A DNA stretch of 64,000 bases from Streptomyces xiamenensis (GTDB lineage Bacteria; Actinomycetota; Actinomycetes; Streptomycetales; Streptomycetaceae), in NCBI RefSeq assembly GCF_000993785.3, contig NZ_CP009922.3, positions 4,650,001-4,714,000 of the forward strand, given 5' to 3'. Below, one piece after another: positions 8,047 through 15,198 of this stretch. How positions within the stretch are numbered: the stretch's first letter is position 1; each line of letters begins with the position of its first letter. The position numbers and the translations under genes were made by a program. Under the pieces are notes generated by a model. The model was not told the DNA's origin, made no database searches, and saw only the letters and a program-made list of their open reading frames with translations.

Positions 8047-9143
8047 ACGGGGTGCGGCGGCAGGCGCGGGCGGTGGCCGGGCCGCTGCTCGCGCCGCTGG
8101 CCGCCGCCGCGCCGGGCGCCAGCGCCGTGGCGGTGGCGGCGCACCTGGCGGGGGAGCGGCTGCTGGCGGTCGGCGGCAGTACCGCGCACGGCGCCGCCGG
8201 CCTTCCGGCCGGCCCGGAGACGCGGTTCGCCGTCGGCTCGGTGACCAAGACCTACACGGCGCTGCTGCTTGCGGAGCTGGTGGCCGTCGGCGACGTCCGG
8301 TACGACGACCCGATCGACCGCTATCTGCCGCCCGGTGCGGCCCCGTACCGGCGGATCGGTGGCGCTCCCATCACGCTGCTGCACCTGGCCACCCACACCT
8401 CGGGGCTGCCCCGGCTGCCGCCCGGGCTGCTGCGCCGGGCGCTGCCGCGCTGGTTCTCCAACCCCTACGCGGAGTACGGTCCGGGCGATCTGCTGGCGGC
8501 GCTGGCGCACACCCGCCCGTTCGCCGCCCCCGGCACCCGGGTGCGCTACTCGAACTTCGGCGTCGGGCTGCTGGGCATGCTGCTGGCCCGCGCGGCGGGG
8601 GAGCCGTTCGGCGGGTACGAGCGGGTACTGGCCGCGCGCGTGCTCACCCCGCTGGGCCTGCTGCGCACCGGCGGGGACGGCGCGGCGGCGGAGGACACCA
8701 CCGGCTACTGGCACGGCCGGGCCAGGCCGCCCTGGCGGATCCCCGGGCTGGCCGGAGCCGGGGTCCTGCACGCCGGGGCGGACGAGCTGCTGCGCTACCT
8801 GGAGGCGCTGCTGTACCCGGGGCGGGCGGCCGGCGCCGGCCCGCTGGCCACCGCGCTGGCGGAGGTGGCCAGGCCCCGTCTCGTGGTGCGCCCCGGGGAG
8901 GACCGGATCGCCCTGGTCTGGAACATCAGGCAGCGCCCCGGGCATGTGCTGTGCTTCCACTCGGGGGGCACCCGGGGCAGCACGGCGTTCGTGGGCTTCA
9001 GCCCCGAGCGGCGGGTGGCGCTGGTCGCGGTGACCAACAGCGCGCCCGCGCTGAACGGCGCTTTCATCCAGCGGGCGTACCTGCTGCTGAGAGAACTGGC
9101 GGGCGGGACAACTCGTTTTGGAGCACCGTCGCCGATCGGGTAA
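8043..9143 (+). CDS. Serine hydrolase, beta-lactamase/DD-peptidase fold
   Basis: This is a 366-aa class C beta-lactamase-like serine hydrolase. The nucleophile motif is SVTK (near residue 65), the second motif YSN (near 170) and the third HSGG (near 305), so all three catalytic elements are present. Relatives hydrolyse esters, amides or D-amino-acid peptides. Most are exported, but here I see no clear signal peptide: the N-terminus is Arg-containing and Ala-rich without a Lys/Arg-TM-cleavage layout. The GTG start overlaps gene 3. A cytoplasmic enzyme in this cassette may act on the peptide product or confer self-protection; that is inference. Confidence 0.9.
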   Translation: MNGVRRQARAVAGPLLAPLAAAAPGASAVAVAAHLAGERLLAVGGSTAHGAAGLPAGPETRFAVGSVTKTYTALLLAELVAVGDVRYDDPIDRYLPPGAAPYRRIGGAPITLLHLATHTSGLPRLPPGLLRRALPRWFSNPYAEYGPGDLLAALAHTRPFAAPGTRVRYSNFGVGLLGMLLARAAGEPFGGYERVLAARVLTPLGLLRTGGDGAAAEDTTGYWHGRARPPWRIPGLAGAGVLHAGADELLRYLEALLYPGRAAGAGPLATALAEVARPRLVVRPGEDRIALVWNIRQRPGHVLCFHSGGTRGSTAFVGFSPERRVALVAVTNSAPALNGAFIQRAYLLLRELAGGTTRFGAPSPIG

Positions 9144-9185
9144 TGTTCTTCCTGTCGCCGGGACAGACCGGCGGACGCCAAGCAA

Positions 9186-9202
9186 AACTTCCTCCGGAAG
9201 TT
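9186..9202 (+). terminator. Small hairpin before the tRNA genes
   Basis: AACTTCC and GGAAGTT form a perfect 7-bp stem with a 3-nt loop, 43 bases after the serine-hydrolase stop and 10 bases before tRNA-Gln. It has no U-tract. It may end the cassette transcript or mark a processing site in front of the tRNAs. Confidence 0.35.
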
Positions 9203-9211
9203 GCGATTTGG

Positions 9212-9283
9212 TGGGCTATGGTGTAATTGGCAGCACGACTGATTCTGGTTCAGTTAGTCTAGGTTCGAGTCCTGGTAGCCCAG
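9212..9283 (+). tRNA. tRNA-Gln (anticodon CTG)
   Basis: The 72-nt cloverleaf has acceptor arms TGGGCTA and TAGCCCA with discriminator G. The anticodon stem ACTGA/TCAGT encloses the loop TTCTGGT, giving anticodon CTG at 9245-9247, and a GGTTCGAGTCC T-arm is present. The U1-A72 pair is usual for bacterial tRNA-Gln. CCA is not encoded. It is probably co-transcribed with the two tRNA-Glu genes that follow. Confidence 0.95.
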
Positions 9284-9305
9284 CGCGATCTGTTCGCAGA
9301 TCAAA

Positions 9306-9378
9306 GCCCCCGTTGTGTAGCGGCCTAGCACGCTGCCCTCTCACGGCAGTAGCGCCGGTTCGAATCCGGTCGGGGGTA
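9306..9378 (+). tRNA. tRNA-Glu (anticodon CTC), copy 1
   Basis: This 73-nt tRNA has acceptor arms GCCCCCG and CGGGGGT (first pair G-U) and discriminator A. The anticodon stem is CTGCC/GGCAG and the loop CTCTCAC gives anticodon CTC. It differs from copy 2 by one compensated base pair in the anticodon stem and by C instead of A at the last loop position. Confidence 0.95.
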
Positions 9379-9402
9379 CGGATCCTTCGGGATCTTGTGT
9401 GG

Positions 9403-9475
9403 GCCCCCGTTGTGTAGCGGCCTAGCACGCCGCCCTCTCAAGGCGGTAGCGCCGGTTCGAATCCGGTCGGGGGTA
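9403..9475 (+). tRNA. tRNA-Glu (anticodon CTC), copy 2
   Basis: This is a 73-nt near-copy of the tRNA 97 nt upstream, with identical acceptor, D and T arms. The anticodon stem is CCGCC/GGCGG and the loop CTCTCAA. A strong terminator starts 10 nt after it. Confidence 0.95.
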
Positions 9476-9484
9476 CGCGAGCAG

Positions 9485-9520
9485 AGCCCCCCTTCTCACC
9501 CCAGGTGAGGAGGGGGGCTT
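9485..9520 (+). terminator. Terminator of the tRNA operon
   Basis: Two 16-nt arms (AGCCCCCC... and ...GGGGGGCT) pair with one G-T wobble around a CCA loop, and CTTTTCG follows. This is the clearest rho-independent terminator in the first 10 kb. It also separates the tRNAs from the convergent merR gene. Confidence 0.88.
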
Positions 9521-9528
9521 TTCGCTGT

Positions 9529-10164
9529 TCAGGGGTGGTGTCCCAGGTGCTGGGAGGCGGTCTCGGCCTGGGCGAGGCGGCGCAGGCTCAGCAGCACGGG
9601 TTCGTAGAGCACGGTGAGCGCGACGGCCGCCTCCAACTGGGTGGTGGGCGAGGTGAACTCACCGATGAGTGCCACCTCGTGCCCGGCGAGCCGGCCGGCG
9701 GCCTCGCCGTACGGCAGCAGTTGCTCGACGGTGCAGGGGTAGCCCAGCCGCAACAGCGCGGTGAGGGCGGAAACCAGCGCCTGGTGTGCCGGGTTGCCCG
9801 GCACGACGCGCCAGCCGAGCCGGCGCTGGAGCTCCTCGGCGAGGGTGCGGGCGGCGGCGACGGTTTCGTCGTTCTCCCGTGGCGGCGCGGGGTGGGGGAG
9901 GGCGGCGATGGCGGTGCCGATCCGGGTGAGCTGATCGCTCTCCTCGTCCTCGACGGCGGCGAGCACCTCCCGGGCGGTGGCCACCGGGATGCGGCCGACC
10001 TGCACCAGCGCGCGGATCAGCCGCAGCCGGCGCAGATGCTCCTCGCGGTACTCGGACTGGGTGGCCGTGACCCGTTCGCCCGGTGGCAGCAGCCCTTCCC
10101 GCAGGTAGTACTTGATCGTCGCGGTGGTCACCCCACTGCGCTCGCTCAGCTCCGCGAGCCGCAT
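9529..10164 (-). CDS. MerR-family transcriptional regulator
   Basis: This 211-aa protein has an N-terminal MerR winged helix (MRLAELSERSGVTTATIKYYLREGLLPP) and a coiled dimer helix. The longer C-terminal domain is helical and has no metal-binding Cys, so a small-molecule or other signal is more likely than a metal. I chose the ATG at 10164 (AGGAG 10 nt upstream); the frame is open 22 codons further. The gene is divergent from the DUF4188 gene, with a repeated operator between them (10222-10254), the usual layout for a MerR protein controlling its neighbour and itself. Confidence 0.92.
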   Translation of the reverse strand: MRLAELSERSGVTTATIKYYLREGLLPPGERVTATQSEYREEHLRRLRLIRALVQVGRIPVATAREVLAAVEDEESDQLTRIGTAIAALPHPAPPRENDETVAAARTLAEELQRRLGWRVVPGNPAHQALVSALTALLRLGYPCTVEQLLPYGEAAGRLAGHEVALIGEFTSPTTQLEAAVALTVLYEPVLLSLRRLAQAETASQHLGHHP

Positions 10165-10221
10165 ACGGCCCCAGCTCCTCTTTTTCCGGGATCCCCTTGC
10201 CAGGATGGGTTGGAGAGTGCA

Positions 10222-10254
10222 ACTATCCAATCATGGATAGCGAGACTATCCAAT
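10222..10254. promoter_or_regulatory. Probable MerR operator with repeated half-sites
   Basis: CTATCCA (10223-10229) and TGGATAG (10234-10240) form a 7-bp dyad with a 4-bp centre. The 10-mer ACTATCCAAT occurs at 10222-10231 and again at 10245-10254, a 23-bp period. The site lies between the divergent merR and DUF4188 genes. Confidence 0.65.
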
Positions 10255-10290
10255 GCTGCCCGGAAGAGTGCGTCGGAGAGCGGGGAAGAC

Positions 10291-10776
10291 ATGAGCGGCA
10301 AGATCGTTGAGGGCCGGATGACGGCGGCGGCCACGGGGGAGGTCACGCTGTTCCTGATCGGCATGCGGATCAACAGCTTCTGGCGGGTGCGCCACTGGGG
10401 GCCGCTGCTGAGGGCGATGCCCAGGATGCTGCGCGAGCTGTCCCGCGATCCGGACAGCGGACTGCTCGGGTACCGGTTGCTGTGGGGCGGGCCCAGGCTG
10501 ATCTACGTGGTGCAGTACTGGTCGTCCCACGAGCGGCTGATGGCGTACGCCTCGGCGCCGGACGGGGAGCATCGCCCGGCCTGGGCGGCGTTCAACCGGC
10601 GGATACGGCAGGGCCGGGGCCGGGTGGGTTTCTGGCACGAGACCTATGTGGTCCCGGCCGGCGCGCACGAGTCGGTCTACCGGAACATGCCGGCCTTCGG
10701 CCTGGGCGCCGCGGGCGGGGTGATACCCGTGGAGCGGCGTGGGGAGAGCGCGGCCGAGCGCCTCGGCCGGGTCTGA
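10291..10776 (+). CDS. DUF4188-family protein
   Basis: This 161-aa protein resembles DUF4188 proteins, which are annotated as monooxygenase-like and have a ferredoxin-like dimeric alpha/beta-barrel fold. Typical stretches are EVTLFLIGMRIN, the Trp-rich RHWGPLL, GYRLLWGGPRLIYVVQYWSS, and FWHETYVV near the end. The ATG at 10291 gives the usual N-terminus. It is divergent from the MerR gene and is its most likely regulatory target. The substrate is unknown; a role in detoxifying or modifying a small molecule would fit MerR control. Confidence 0.82.
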   Translation: MSGKIVEGRMTAAATGEVTLFLIGMRINSFWRVRHWGPLLRAMPRMLRELSRDPDSGLLGYRLLWGGPRLIYVVQYWSSHERLMAYASAPDGEHRPAWAAFNRRIRQGRGRVGFWHETYVVPAGAHESVYRNMPAFGLGAAGGVIPVERRGESAAERLGRV

Positions 10777-10873
10777 CCGCTCGACCGGGTCCCGAGACGG
10801 GGCGCGATCGCCGGCGCGGGGCAGGGCGGTGTGGAGCGGGGCGGTACGCGCCCCGACGTCCCGCCGTGGGCGG

Positions 10874-11608
10874 TCAGTGGCCCCCGCCGCGCTTGAGCGC
10901 CTCGGTCAGGCGTCCGGCGGCGTCGATCAGGGCCTGGGCGTGCATCCGGCCCGGGTGCCTGGTCAGGCGCTCGATGGGTCCGGAGACGGAGACGGCCGCC
11001 ACCACCCGGTTGGACGGGCCGCGGACCGGGGCGGACACCGAGGCCACCCCCGGCTCCCGCTCGCCGATCGACTGGGCCCAGCCCCGGCGGCGCACTCCGG
11101 ACAGCGCCGTGGCGGTGAACCGCGCGCCCTGCAGCCCGTGGTGCAGCCGCTCGGGCTCCTCCCAGGCCAGCAGGATCTGCGCCGCGGACCCGGCCTTCAT
11201 CGGGAGGGTGGAGCCCACCGGCACGGTGTCCCGCAGCCCGGACAGCCGCTCCGCCGCCGCGACGCAGATGCGCATGTCGCCCTGCCTGCGGTACAGCTGA
11301 GCGCTCTCCCCGGTGAGATCCCGCAGATGCGTCAGCACCGGTCCGGCCGCCGCCAGCAGCCGGTCCTCGCCGGCCGCCGCCGCCAGCTCCGCCAGGCGCG
11401 GGCCCAGGACGAAGCGGCCCTGCATGTCACGGGCGAGCAGCCGGTGATGTTCCAGGGCGACCGCCATGCGGTGCGCCGTGGGCCTGGCCAGTCCCGTGGC
11501 CGACACCAGACCGGCCAGCGTCGCCGGACCGGACTCCAGTGCGCCGAGCACCAGGGCCGCCTTGTCCAGTACACCCACTCCGCTGGAGTCGCCACGTGAA
11601 TTGTCCAT
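10874..11608 (-). CDS. ndgR: IclR-family regulator NdgR
   Basis: This 244-aa protein has an N-terminal IclR winged helix (LAGLVSATGLARPTAHRMAVAL) and a C-terminal ligand-binding domain. It closely matches NdgR as I recall it, including GDMRICVAAAERLSGLRDTVPV and the ending RLTRHPGRMHAQALIDAAGRL. NdgR controls branched-chain amino acid and sulfur-amino-acid genes and affects quorum and antibiotic traits in Streptomyces. ATG 11608 gives the known MDNS start, although the frame runs on upstream. It is divergent from leuCD, its classical target, across a dyad at 11623-11639. Confidence 0.95.
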   Translation of the reverse strand: MDNSRGDSSGVGVLDKAALVLGALESGPATLAGLVSATGLARPTAHRMAVALEHHRLLARDMQGRFVLGPRLAELAAAAGEDRLLAAAGPVLTHLRDLTGESAQLYRRQGDMRICVAAAERLSGLRDTVPVGSTLPMKAGSAAQILLAWEEPERLHHGLQGARFTATALSGVRRRGWAQSIGEREPGVASVSAPVRGPSNRVVAAVSVSGPIERLTRHPGRMHAQALIDAAGRLTEALKRGGGH

Positions 11609-11622
11609 GCAACGATACTCGC

Positions 11623-11639
11623 GTCTCACACTGTGAAAC
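11623..11639. promoter_or_regulatory. Probable NdgR operator in the ndgR-leuC gap
   Basis: GTCTCACA-C-TGTGAAAC is a 17-bp dyad with one mismatch in eight paired positions. It lies 14 nt upstream of the ndgR start and 121 nt before leuC. IclR proteins bind dyads of this size, and NdgR is known to bind this intergenic region in Streptomyces. Confidence 0.55.
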
Positions 11640-11760
11640 GCAAGTTCCTTTTTCCCGAGAAGGCGCCACCCTGGACGGCCAGGGTCCGCAAAGGGGTGGA
11701 CCCGGCCACCGTCCGGTACGCGGGGAGCGGACGGCGGCCACGTGGAGCGGAGGGAATGCG

Positions 11761-13185
11761 ATGGGACGGACACTGGCGGAGAAAGTCTGGGACGACCATG
11801 TCGTCCGGCGTGCGGAGGGAGAGCCCGATCTGCTCTTCATCGATCTCCATCTCCTGCACGAGGTGACGAGCCCGCAGGCGTTCGACGGGCTGCGCAAGAG
11901 CGGCCGTACGGTCCGCCGCACCGACCTCACCATCGCCACCGAGGACCACAACACCCCCACCCTCGACATCGACAAGCCGATCGCCGACCCGGTCTCCCGC
12001 ACCCAGCTGGAGACGCTGCGCAAGAACTGCGCCGACTTCGGGGTCCGGCTGCACTCGCTGGGCGACGACGAGCAGGGCGTGGTGCACGTGGTCGGCCCGC
12101 AGCTGGGGCTCACCCAGCCGGGCACCACCGTGGTCTGCGGTGACAGCCACACCTCCACCCACGGGGCGTTCGGCGCGCTGGCGTTCGGCATCGGCACCAG
12201 CCAGGTCGAGCACGTGCTCGCCACCCAGACGCTGCCGATGGCGCCGTTCCGGACCATGGCGATCACCGTCGAGGGCGAGCTGCCCGAGGGCGTCACCGCC
12301 AAGGACCTGATCCTGGCGATCATCGCCCGGATCGGCACCGGTGGCGGCCAGGGCTACGTCATCGAATACCGCGGCGAGGCCATCGAGAAGCTCTCGATGG
12401 AGGCCCGCATGACCATCTGCAACATGTCCATCGAGGCGGGCGCCCGGGCCGGCATGATCGCCCCGGACGAGACCACCTTCGCCTATCTGCGCGGGCGTGA
12501 CCACGCCCCCCGGGACGCCGAGTGGGACGAGGCGGTCGCGTACTGGAAGACGCTGCGCACCGACGAGGACGCCGTCTTCGACCACGAGGTCGTCATCGAC
12601 GCCACCGCCCTGGCGCCGTTCGTCACCTGGGGGACCAACCCCGGACAGGGCGCTCCGCTGTCGGCCGCCGTGCCCGACCCGGAGCAGTTCACCGACCCCA
12701 GCGAGCGGTTCGCCGCCCAGAAGGCGCTGGAGTACATGGACCTGTCCGCCGGGATGCCGCTGCGCGAGATCTCCGTGGACACCGTCTTCGTGGGTTCGTG
12801 CACCAACGGCCGCATCGAGGACCTGCGCTCCGCCGCTGCCGTGCTCAAGGGCCGCAAGGTCGCCGACGGGGTACGGATGCTGGTGGTCCCCGGATCCGTC
12901 CGGGTGGCGCTGCAGGCCGTGCACGAGGGGCTGGACAAGGTGTTCACCGCGGCCGGCGCCGAATGGCGGCACGCCGGCTGTTCCATGTGTCTGGGCATGA
13001 ACCCGGACCAGCTGGCCCCCGGCGAGCGCTCCGCCTCCACCTCCAACCGCAACTTCGAGGGCAGGCAGGGCAAGGGCGGCCGTACCCACCTGGTCTCCCC
13101 GCAGGTCGCCGCCGCCACCGCGGTCACCGGCACCCTCGCGTCCCCGGCCGATCTGGCCGGCGTTCCCGTCCCCGTGGAGGTCTGA
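11761..13185 (+). CDS. leuC: 3-isopropylmalate dehydratase large subunit
   Basis: This 474-aa aconitase-family enzyme isomerises 2- to 3-isopropylmalate in leucine synthesis, with LeuD as partner. Visible motifs are CGDSHTSTHGAFGALAFGIGTSQVEH and the [4Fe-4S] cysteines in GSCTNGR and HAGCSMCLGMNPD. The ATG has GGAGGG 6 nt upstream; the frame extends well upstream but that reading runs through the ndgR promoter. leuD follows after 3 nt. Confidence 0.97.
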   Translation: MGRTLAEKVWDDHVVRRAEGEPDLLFIDLHLLHEVTSPQAFDGLRKSGRTVRRTDLTIATEDHNTPTLDIDKPIADPVSRTQLETLRKNCADFGVRLHSLGDDEQGVVHVVGPQLGLTQPGTTVVCGDSHTSTHGAFGALAFGIGTSQVEHVLATQTLPMAPFRTMAITVEGELPEGVTAKDLILAIIARIGTGGGQGYVIEYRGEAIEKLSMEARMTICNMSIEAGARAGMIAPDETTFAYLRGRDHAPRDAEWDEAVAYWKTLRTDEDAVFDHEVVIDATALAPFVTWGTNPGQGAPLSAAVPDPEQFTDPSERFAAQKALEYMDLSAGMPLREISVDTVFVGSCTNGRIEDLRSAAAVLKGRKVADGVRMLVVPGSVRVALQAVHEGLDKVFTAAGAEWRHAGCSMCLGMNPDQLAPGERSASTSNRNFEGRQGKGGRTHLVSPQVAAATAVTGTLASPADLAGVPVPVEV

Positions 13186-13188
13186 GCC

Positions 13189-13782
13189 ATGGAAGCATTC
13201 ACCACCCACACCGGCCGGGCCGTCCCGCTGCGCCGCTCCAACGTCGACACCGACCAGATCATCCCGGCCCACTGGCTGAAGAAGGTCACCCGGGACGGCT
13301 TCGAGGACGGCCTGTTCGAGGCGTGGCGCAAGGACCCGGAGTTCGTCCTCAACCGGCCGGAACGCTCCGGCGCCACCGTGCTGGTGGCCGGCCCCGACTT
13401 CGGCACCGGCTCCTCCCGTGAGCACGCCGTGTGGGCGCTGCAGAACTACGGTTTCAAGGCGGTGATCTCCTCCCGCTTCGCGGACATCTTCCGGGGCAAC
13501 TCCCTGAAGAACGGTCTGCTGACCGTGGTGCTCCCCCAGGAGACCGTCGAGGCGCTGTGGCAGCTCACCGAGTCCGACCCGGCCGCGCCCGTCACGGTCG
13601 ACCTGGTCACCCGCACCGTGACCGCCGAGGGCGTCGAGGCCGGGTTCGAGCTGGACGAGAACGCCCGCTGGCGGTTGCTCGAAGGGCTCGACGACATCAG
13701 CATCACGCTCCAGAACGAGGACGCGATCGCCGCCTTCGAGGCGCGCCGGCCCGGGTACAAGCCGCGCACCCTGACCCACTGA
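13189..13782 (+). CDS. leuD: 3-isopropylmalate dehydratase small subunit
   Basis: The 197-aa swivelling subunit completes the active site with LeuC. It has the RRSNVDTDQIIPAHWLK start and the GPDFGTGSSREHAVWAL motif of the family, at normal length. It begins 3 nt after leuC and is in the same operon, ending at the hairpin at 13820-13860. Confidence 0.97.
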   Translation: MEAFTTHTGRAVPLRRSNVDTDQIIPAHWLKKVTRDGFEDGLFEAWRKDPEFVLNRPERSGATVLVAGPDFGTGSSREHAVWALQNYGFKAVISSRFADIFRGNSLKNGLLTVVLPQETVEALWQLTESDPAAPVTVDLVTRTVTAEGVEAGFELDENARWRLLEGLDDISITLQNEDAIAAFEARRPGYKPRTLTH

Positions 13783-13819
13783 CTCCCGCCCCGACGGGCC
13801 CCGTTCACCGTGGCCCGCT

Positions 13820-13860
13820 ACCACCCGCCCCCAACCGGCCAGCCGGATGGGGGCGGTGGT
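13820..13860 (+). terminator. Terminator of leuCD
   Basis: ACCACCCGCCCCCA pairs with TGGGGGCGGTGGT (one bulged C) around a GC-rich loop. No U-tract follows. Confidence 0.65.
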
Positions 13861-13944
13861 CGTTCCGGCACCGAACGACACGTCAGGACACGGCCTTTGG
13901 GGGCTTACCGGGCGAGAGCGGATGCAAAGTGGCACAATCGGCGT

Positions 13945-14199
13945 ATGGAACGCGACGGTCAACCTGAGCTGTACGACCTCGTCGCCGCTCGGCTGAAAGA
14001 GGCGCACCGTGCGGTGCGCACCGCACAAGTGCCCGAGCCCGTACGGCAGGCCCTCACCCGGAAACTGCTGGTGATCACGGCGGCTGCCAAACAGGACCTG
14101 CCGGGCGCCGCCCGCCGTCTGGAACGGCTGATCGCGGACGTCGACGCGGGGCGGATGCCGCCCGATCCACCCGGTCACGGCCGCGATGGAACCGCGTGA
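13945..14199 (+). CDS. Small conserved actinobacterial protein, function unknown
   Basis: This 84-aa acidic-basic helical protein starts MERDGQPELYDLV. The helices AARLKEAHRAVRTAQ and LTRKLLVITAAAKQ suggest a short helical bundle. There is no signal peptide, membrane helix or known motif. No ribosome-binding site is evident before the ATG, so a leaderless transcript is possible. Small proteins of this kind lie between leuD and hupS in other Streptomyces (from memory). Function unknown. Confidence 0.7.
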   Translation: MERDGQPELYDLVAARLKEAHRAVRTAQVPEPVRQALTRKLLVITAAAKQDLPGAARRLERLIADVDAGRMPPDPPGHGRDGTA

Positions 14200-14244
14200 T
14201 GGCCGAGTTCGTTGCGACACAAGGGTGATTAGCCCGTTTCACGT

Positions 14245-14273
14245 TTGATTTGCGGAATATATCTGCCTAACGT
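14245..14273 (+). promoter_or_regulatory. Candidate hupS promoter
   Basis: TTGATT (14245-14250) and TAACGT (14268-14273) are spaced by 17 bp in a locally AT-rich stretch, 51 nt before the hupS start. This fits a housekeeping sigma promoter. Confidence 0.5.
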
Positions 14274-14324
14274 GCGAAAAAGCTTGAACACATTCGTTCC
14301 AGCCATGCCTGCGAAGGGGAAGAC

Positions 14325-14891
14325 GTGAACAAGGCGCAGCTCGTAGAAGCGATTGCAGACAAGCTCGGCGGCCGCCAGCAGGCCGCGGACGCGGTGGACA
14401 TCGTCCTCGATGCCATCATCCGGGCAGTGGTGGCCGGCGAGCGCGTCTCGGTCACCGGTTTCGGGTCGTTCGAGAAGGTCAACCGCCCCGCCCGCTACGC
14501 GCGCAACCCGCAGACCGGGGAGCGGGTGCGGGTCAAGAAGACCTCCGTCCCCCGCTTCCGGGCCGGCCAGGGTTTCAAGGACCTGGTCGCCGGGACCAAG
14601 AAGCTCCCCAAGAACGACGTCGCCGTGAAGAAGGCCCCCAAGGGCAGCCTCTCGGGTGGCACCACCACCAAGAAGGCGGCCGCGAAGAAGGCCACCGCCA
14701 AGAAGACCACGGCGAAGAAGACCACCGCCAAGAAGACCACCGCGAGGAAGGCCACCACCAAGAAGGCCACCGCCAAGAAGACCACGGCGAAGAAGGCCCC
14801 GGCCAAGAAGACCACCGCCAAGAAGGCCCCGGCCAAGCGGGCCTCCGCCCGCAAGACCACCGCCAAGAAGGCCACCGCGCGCCGCGGGTGA
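14325..14891 (+). CDS. hupS: HU-family nucleoid protein with histone-H1-like tail
   Basis: In this 188-aa protein, residues 1-92 are a complete HU domain (MNKAQLVEAIADKLGG, the GFGSFE turn and the DNA-binding arm ARNPQTGERV). Residues 93-188 are a lysine/alanine/threonine tail built from repeats such as KKTTAKKA. This matches the two-domain HupS of Streptomyces, which compacts spore nucleoids; a second HU (HupA) lacks the tail. GTG start with a GAAGGGGA upstream. The tail makes the DNA at 14680-14885 repetitive. Confidence 0.95.
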   Translation: MNKAQLVEAIADKLGGRQQAADAVDIVLDAIIRAVVAGERVSVTGFGSFEKVNRPARYARNPQTGERVRVKKTSVPRFRAGQGFKDLVAGTKKLPKNDVAVKKAPKGSLSGGTTTKKAAAKKATAKKTTAKKTTAKKTTARKATTKKATAKKTTAKKAPAKKTTAKKAPAKRASARKTTAKKATARRG

Positions 14892-14918
14892 GCCACGGCA
14901 CCCGAGCCTCCGTCCCGC

Positions 14919-14950
14919 GGGCCGGACTCCCCCACCGGGGAGCCCGGCCC
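14919..14950 (+). terminator. Terminator after hupS
   Basis: Arms GGGCCGGACTCCCC and GGGGAGCCCGGCCC pair with one A-C mismatch around a 4-nt loop. Confidence 0.65.
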
Positions 14951-14994
14951 GCGCGCTTGTGTCCTGCCCCCGCCCGCCGCACTACGATGCCCGC

Positions 14995-15198
14995 ATGCAG
15001 GCCACCGCGTACACCTACGACTCCGGCACCCGCAGCGGAAGTGTGCTGCTGGACGACGGCACCCCACTGGACTTCGGCCCCGACGCCTTCGAGGCCGGAG
15101 GGCTGCTGCTGCTCCGCCCCGGCCAGCGGGTACGCATCGAGACCGAGGACGGCACCCCCGCCGCCCCCATCACCCTGGTGACACTCCAGACACTGTGA
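14995..15198 (+). CDS. Small beta-barrel-like protein, function unknown
   Basis: This 67-aa protein has alternating beta-type segments (YTYDSGTRSGSVLLDDGTPL, LLLLRPGQRVRIETED) that recall a small OB or cold-shock-like barrel, though no RNP motif is visible. The ATG follows a short terminator-bounded gap after hupS. The 3' end overlaps the convergent cofC gene by 29 nt. Function unknown. Confidence 0.65.
   Translation: MQATAYTYDSGTRSGSVLLDDGTPLDFGPDAFEAGGLLLLRPGQRVRIETEDGTPAAPITLVTLQTL

Noticed and set aside
6052..9283. Integrative element inserted at tRNA-Gln
   Set aside because: The cassette lies beside a tRNA gene, but I see no integrase and no second copy of the tRNA 3' end at its left border, and its composition matches the host.
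14235..14260. parS-like site near hupS (GTTTCACGTTTGA)
   Set aside because: Only one half matches the GTTTCACGTGAAAC consensus; the other arm is absent.
14680..14885. Tandem repeat or CRISPR-like array
   Set aside because: The repeats encode the Lys/Ala/Thr tail of HupS in one frame with no unique spacers.
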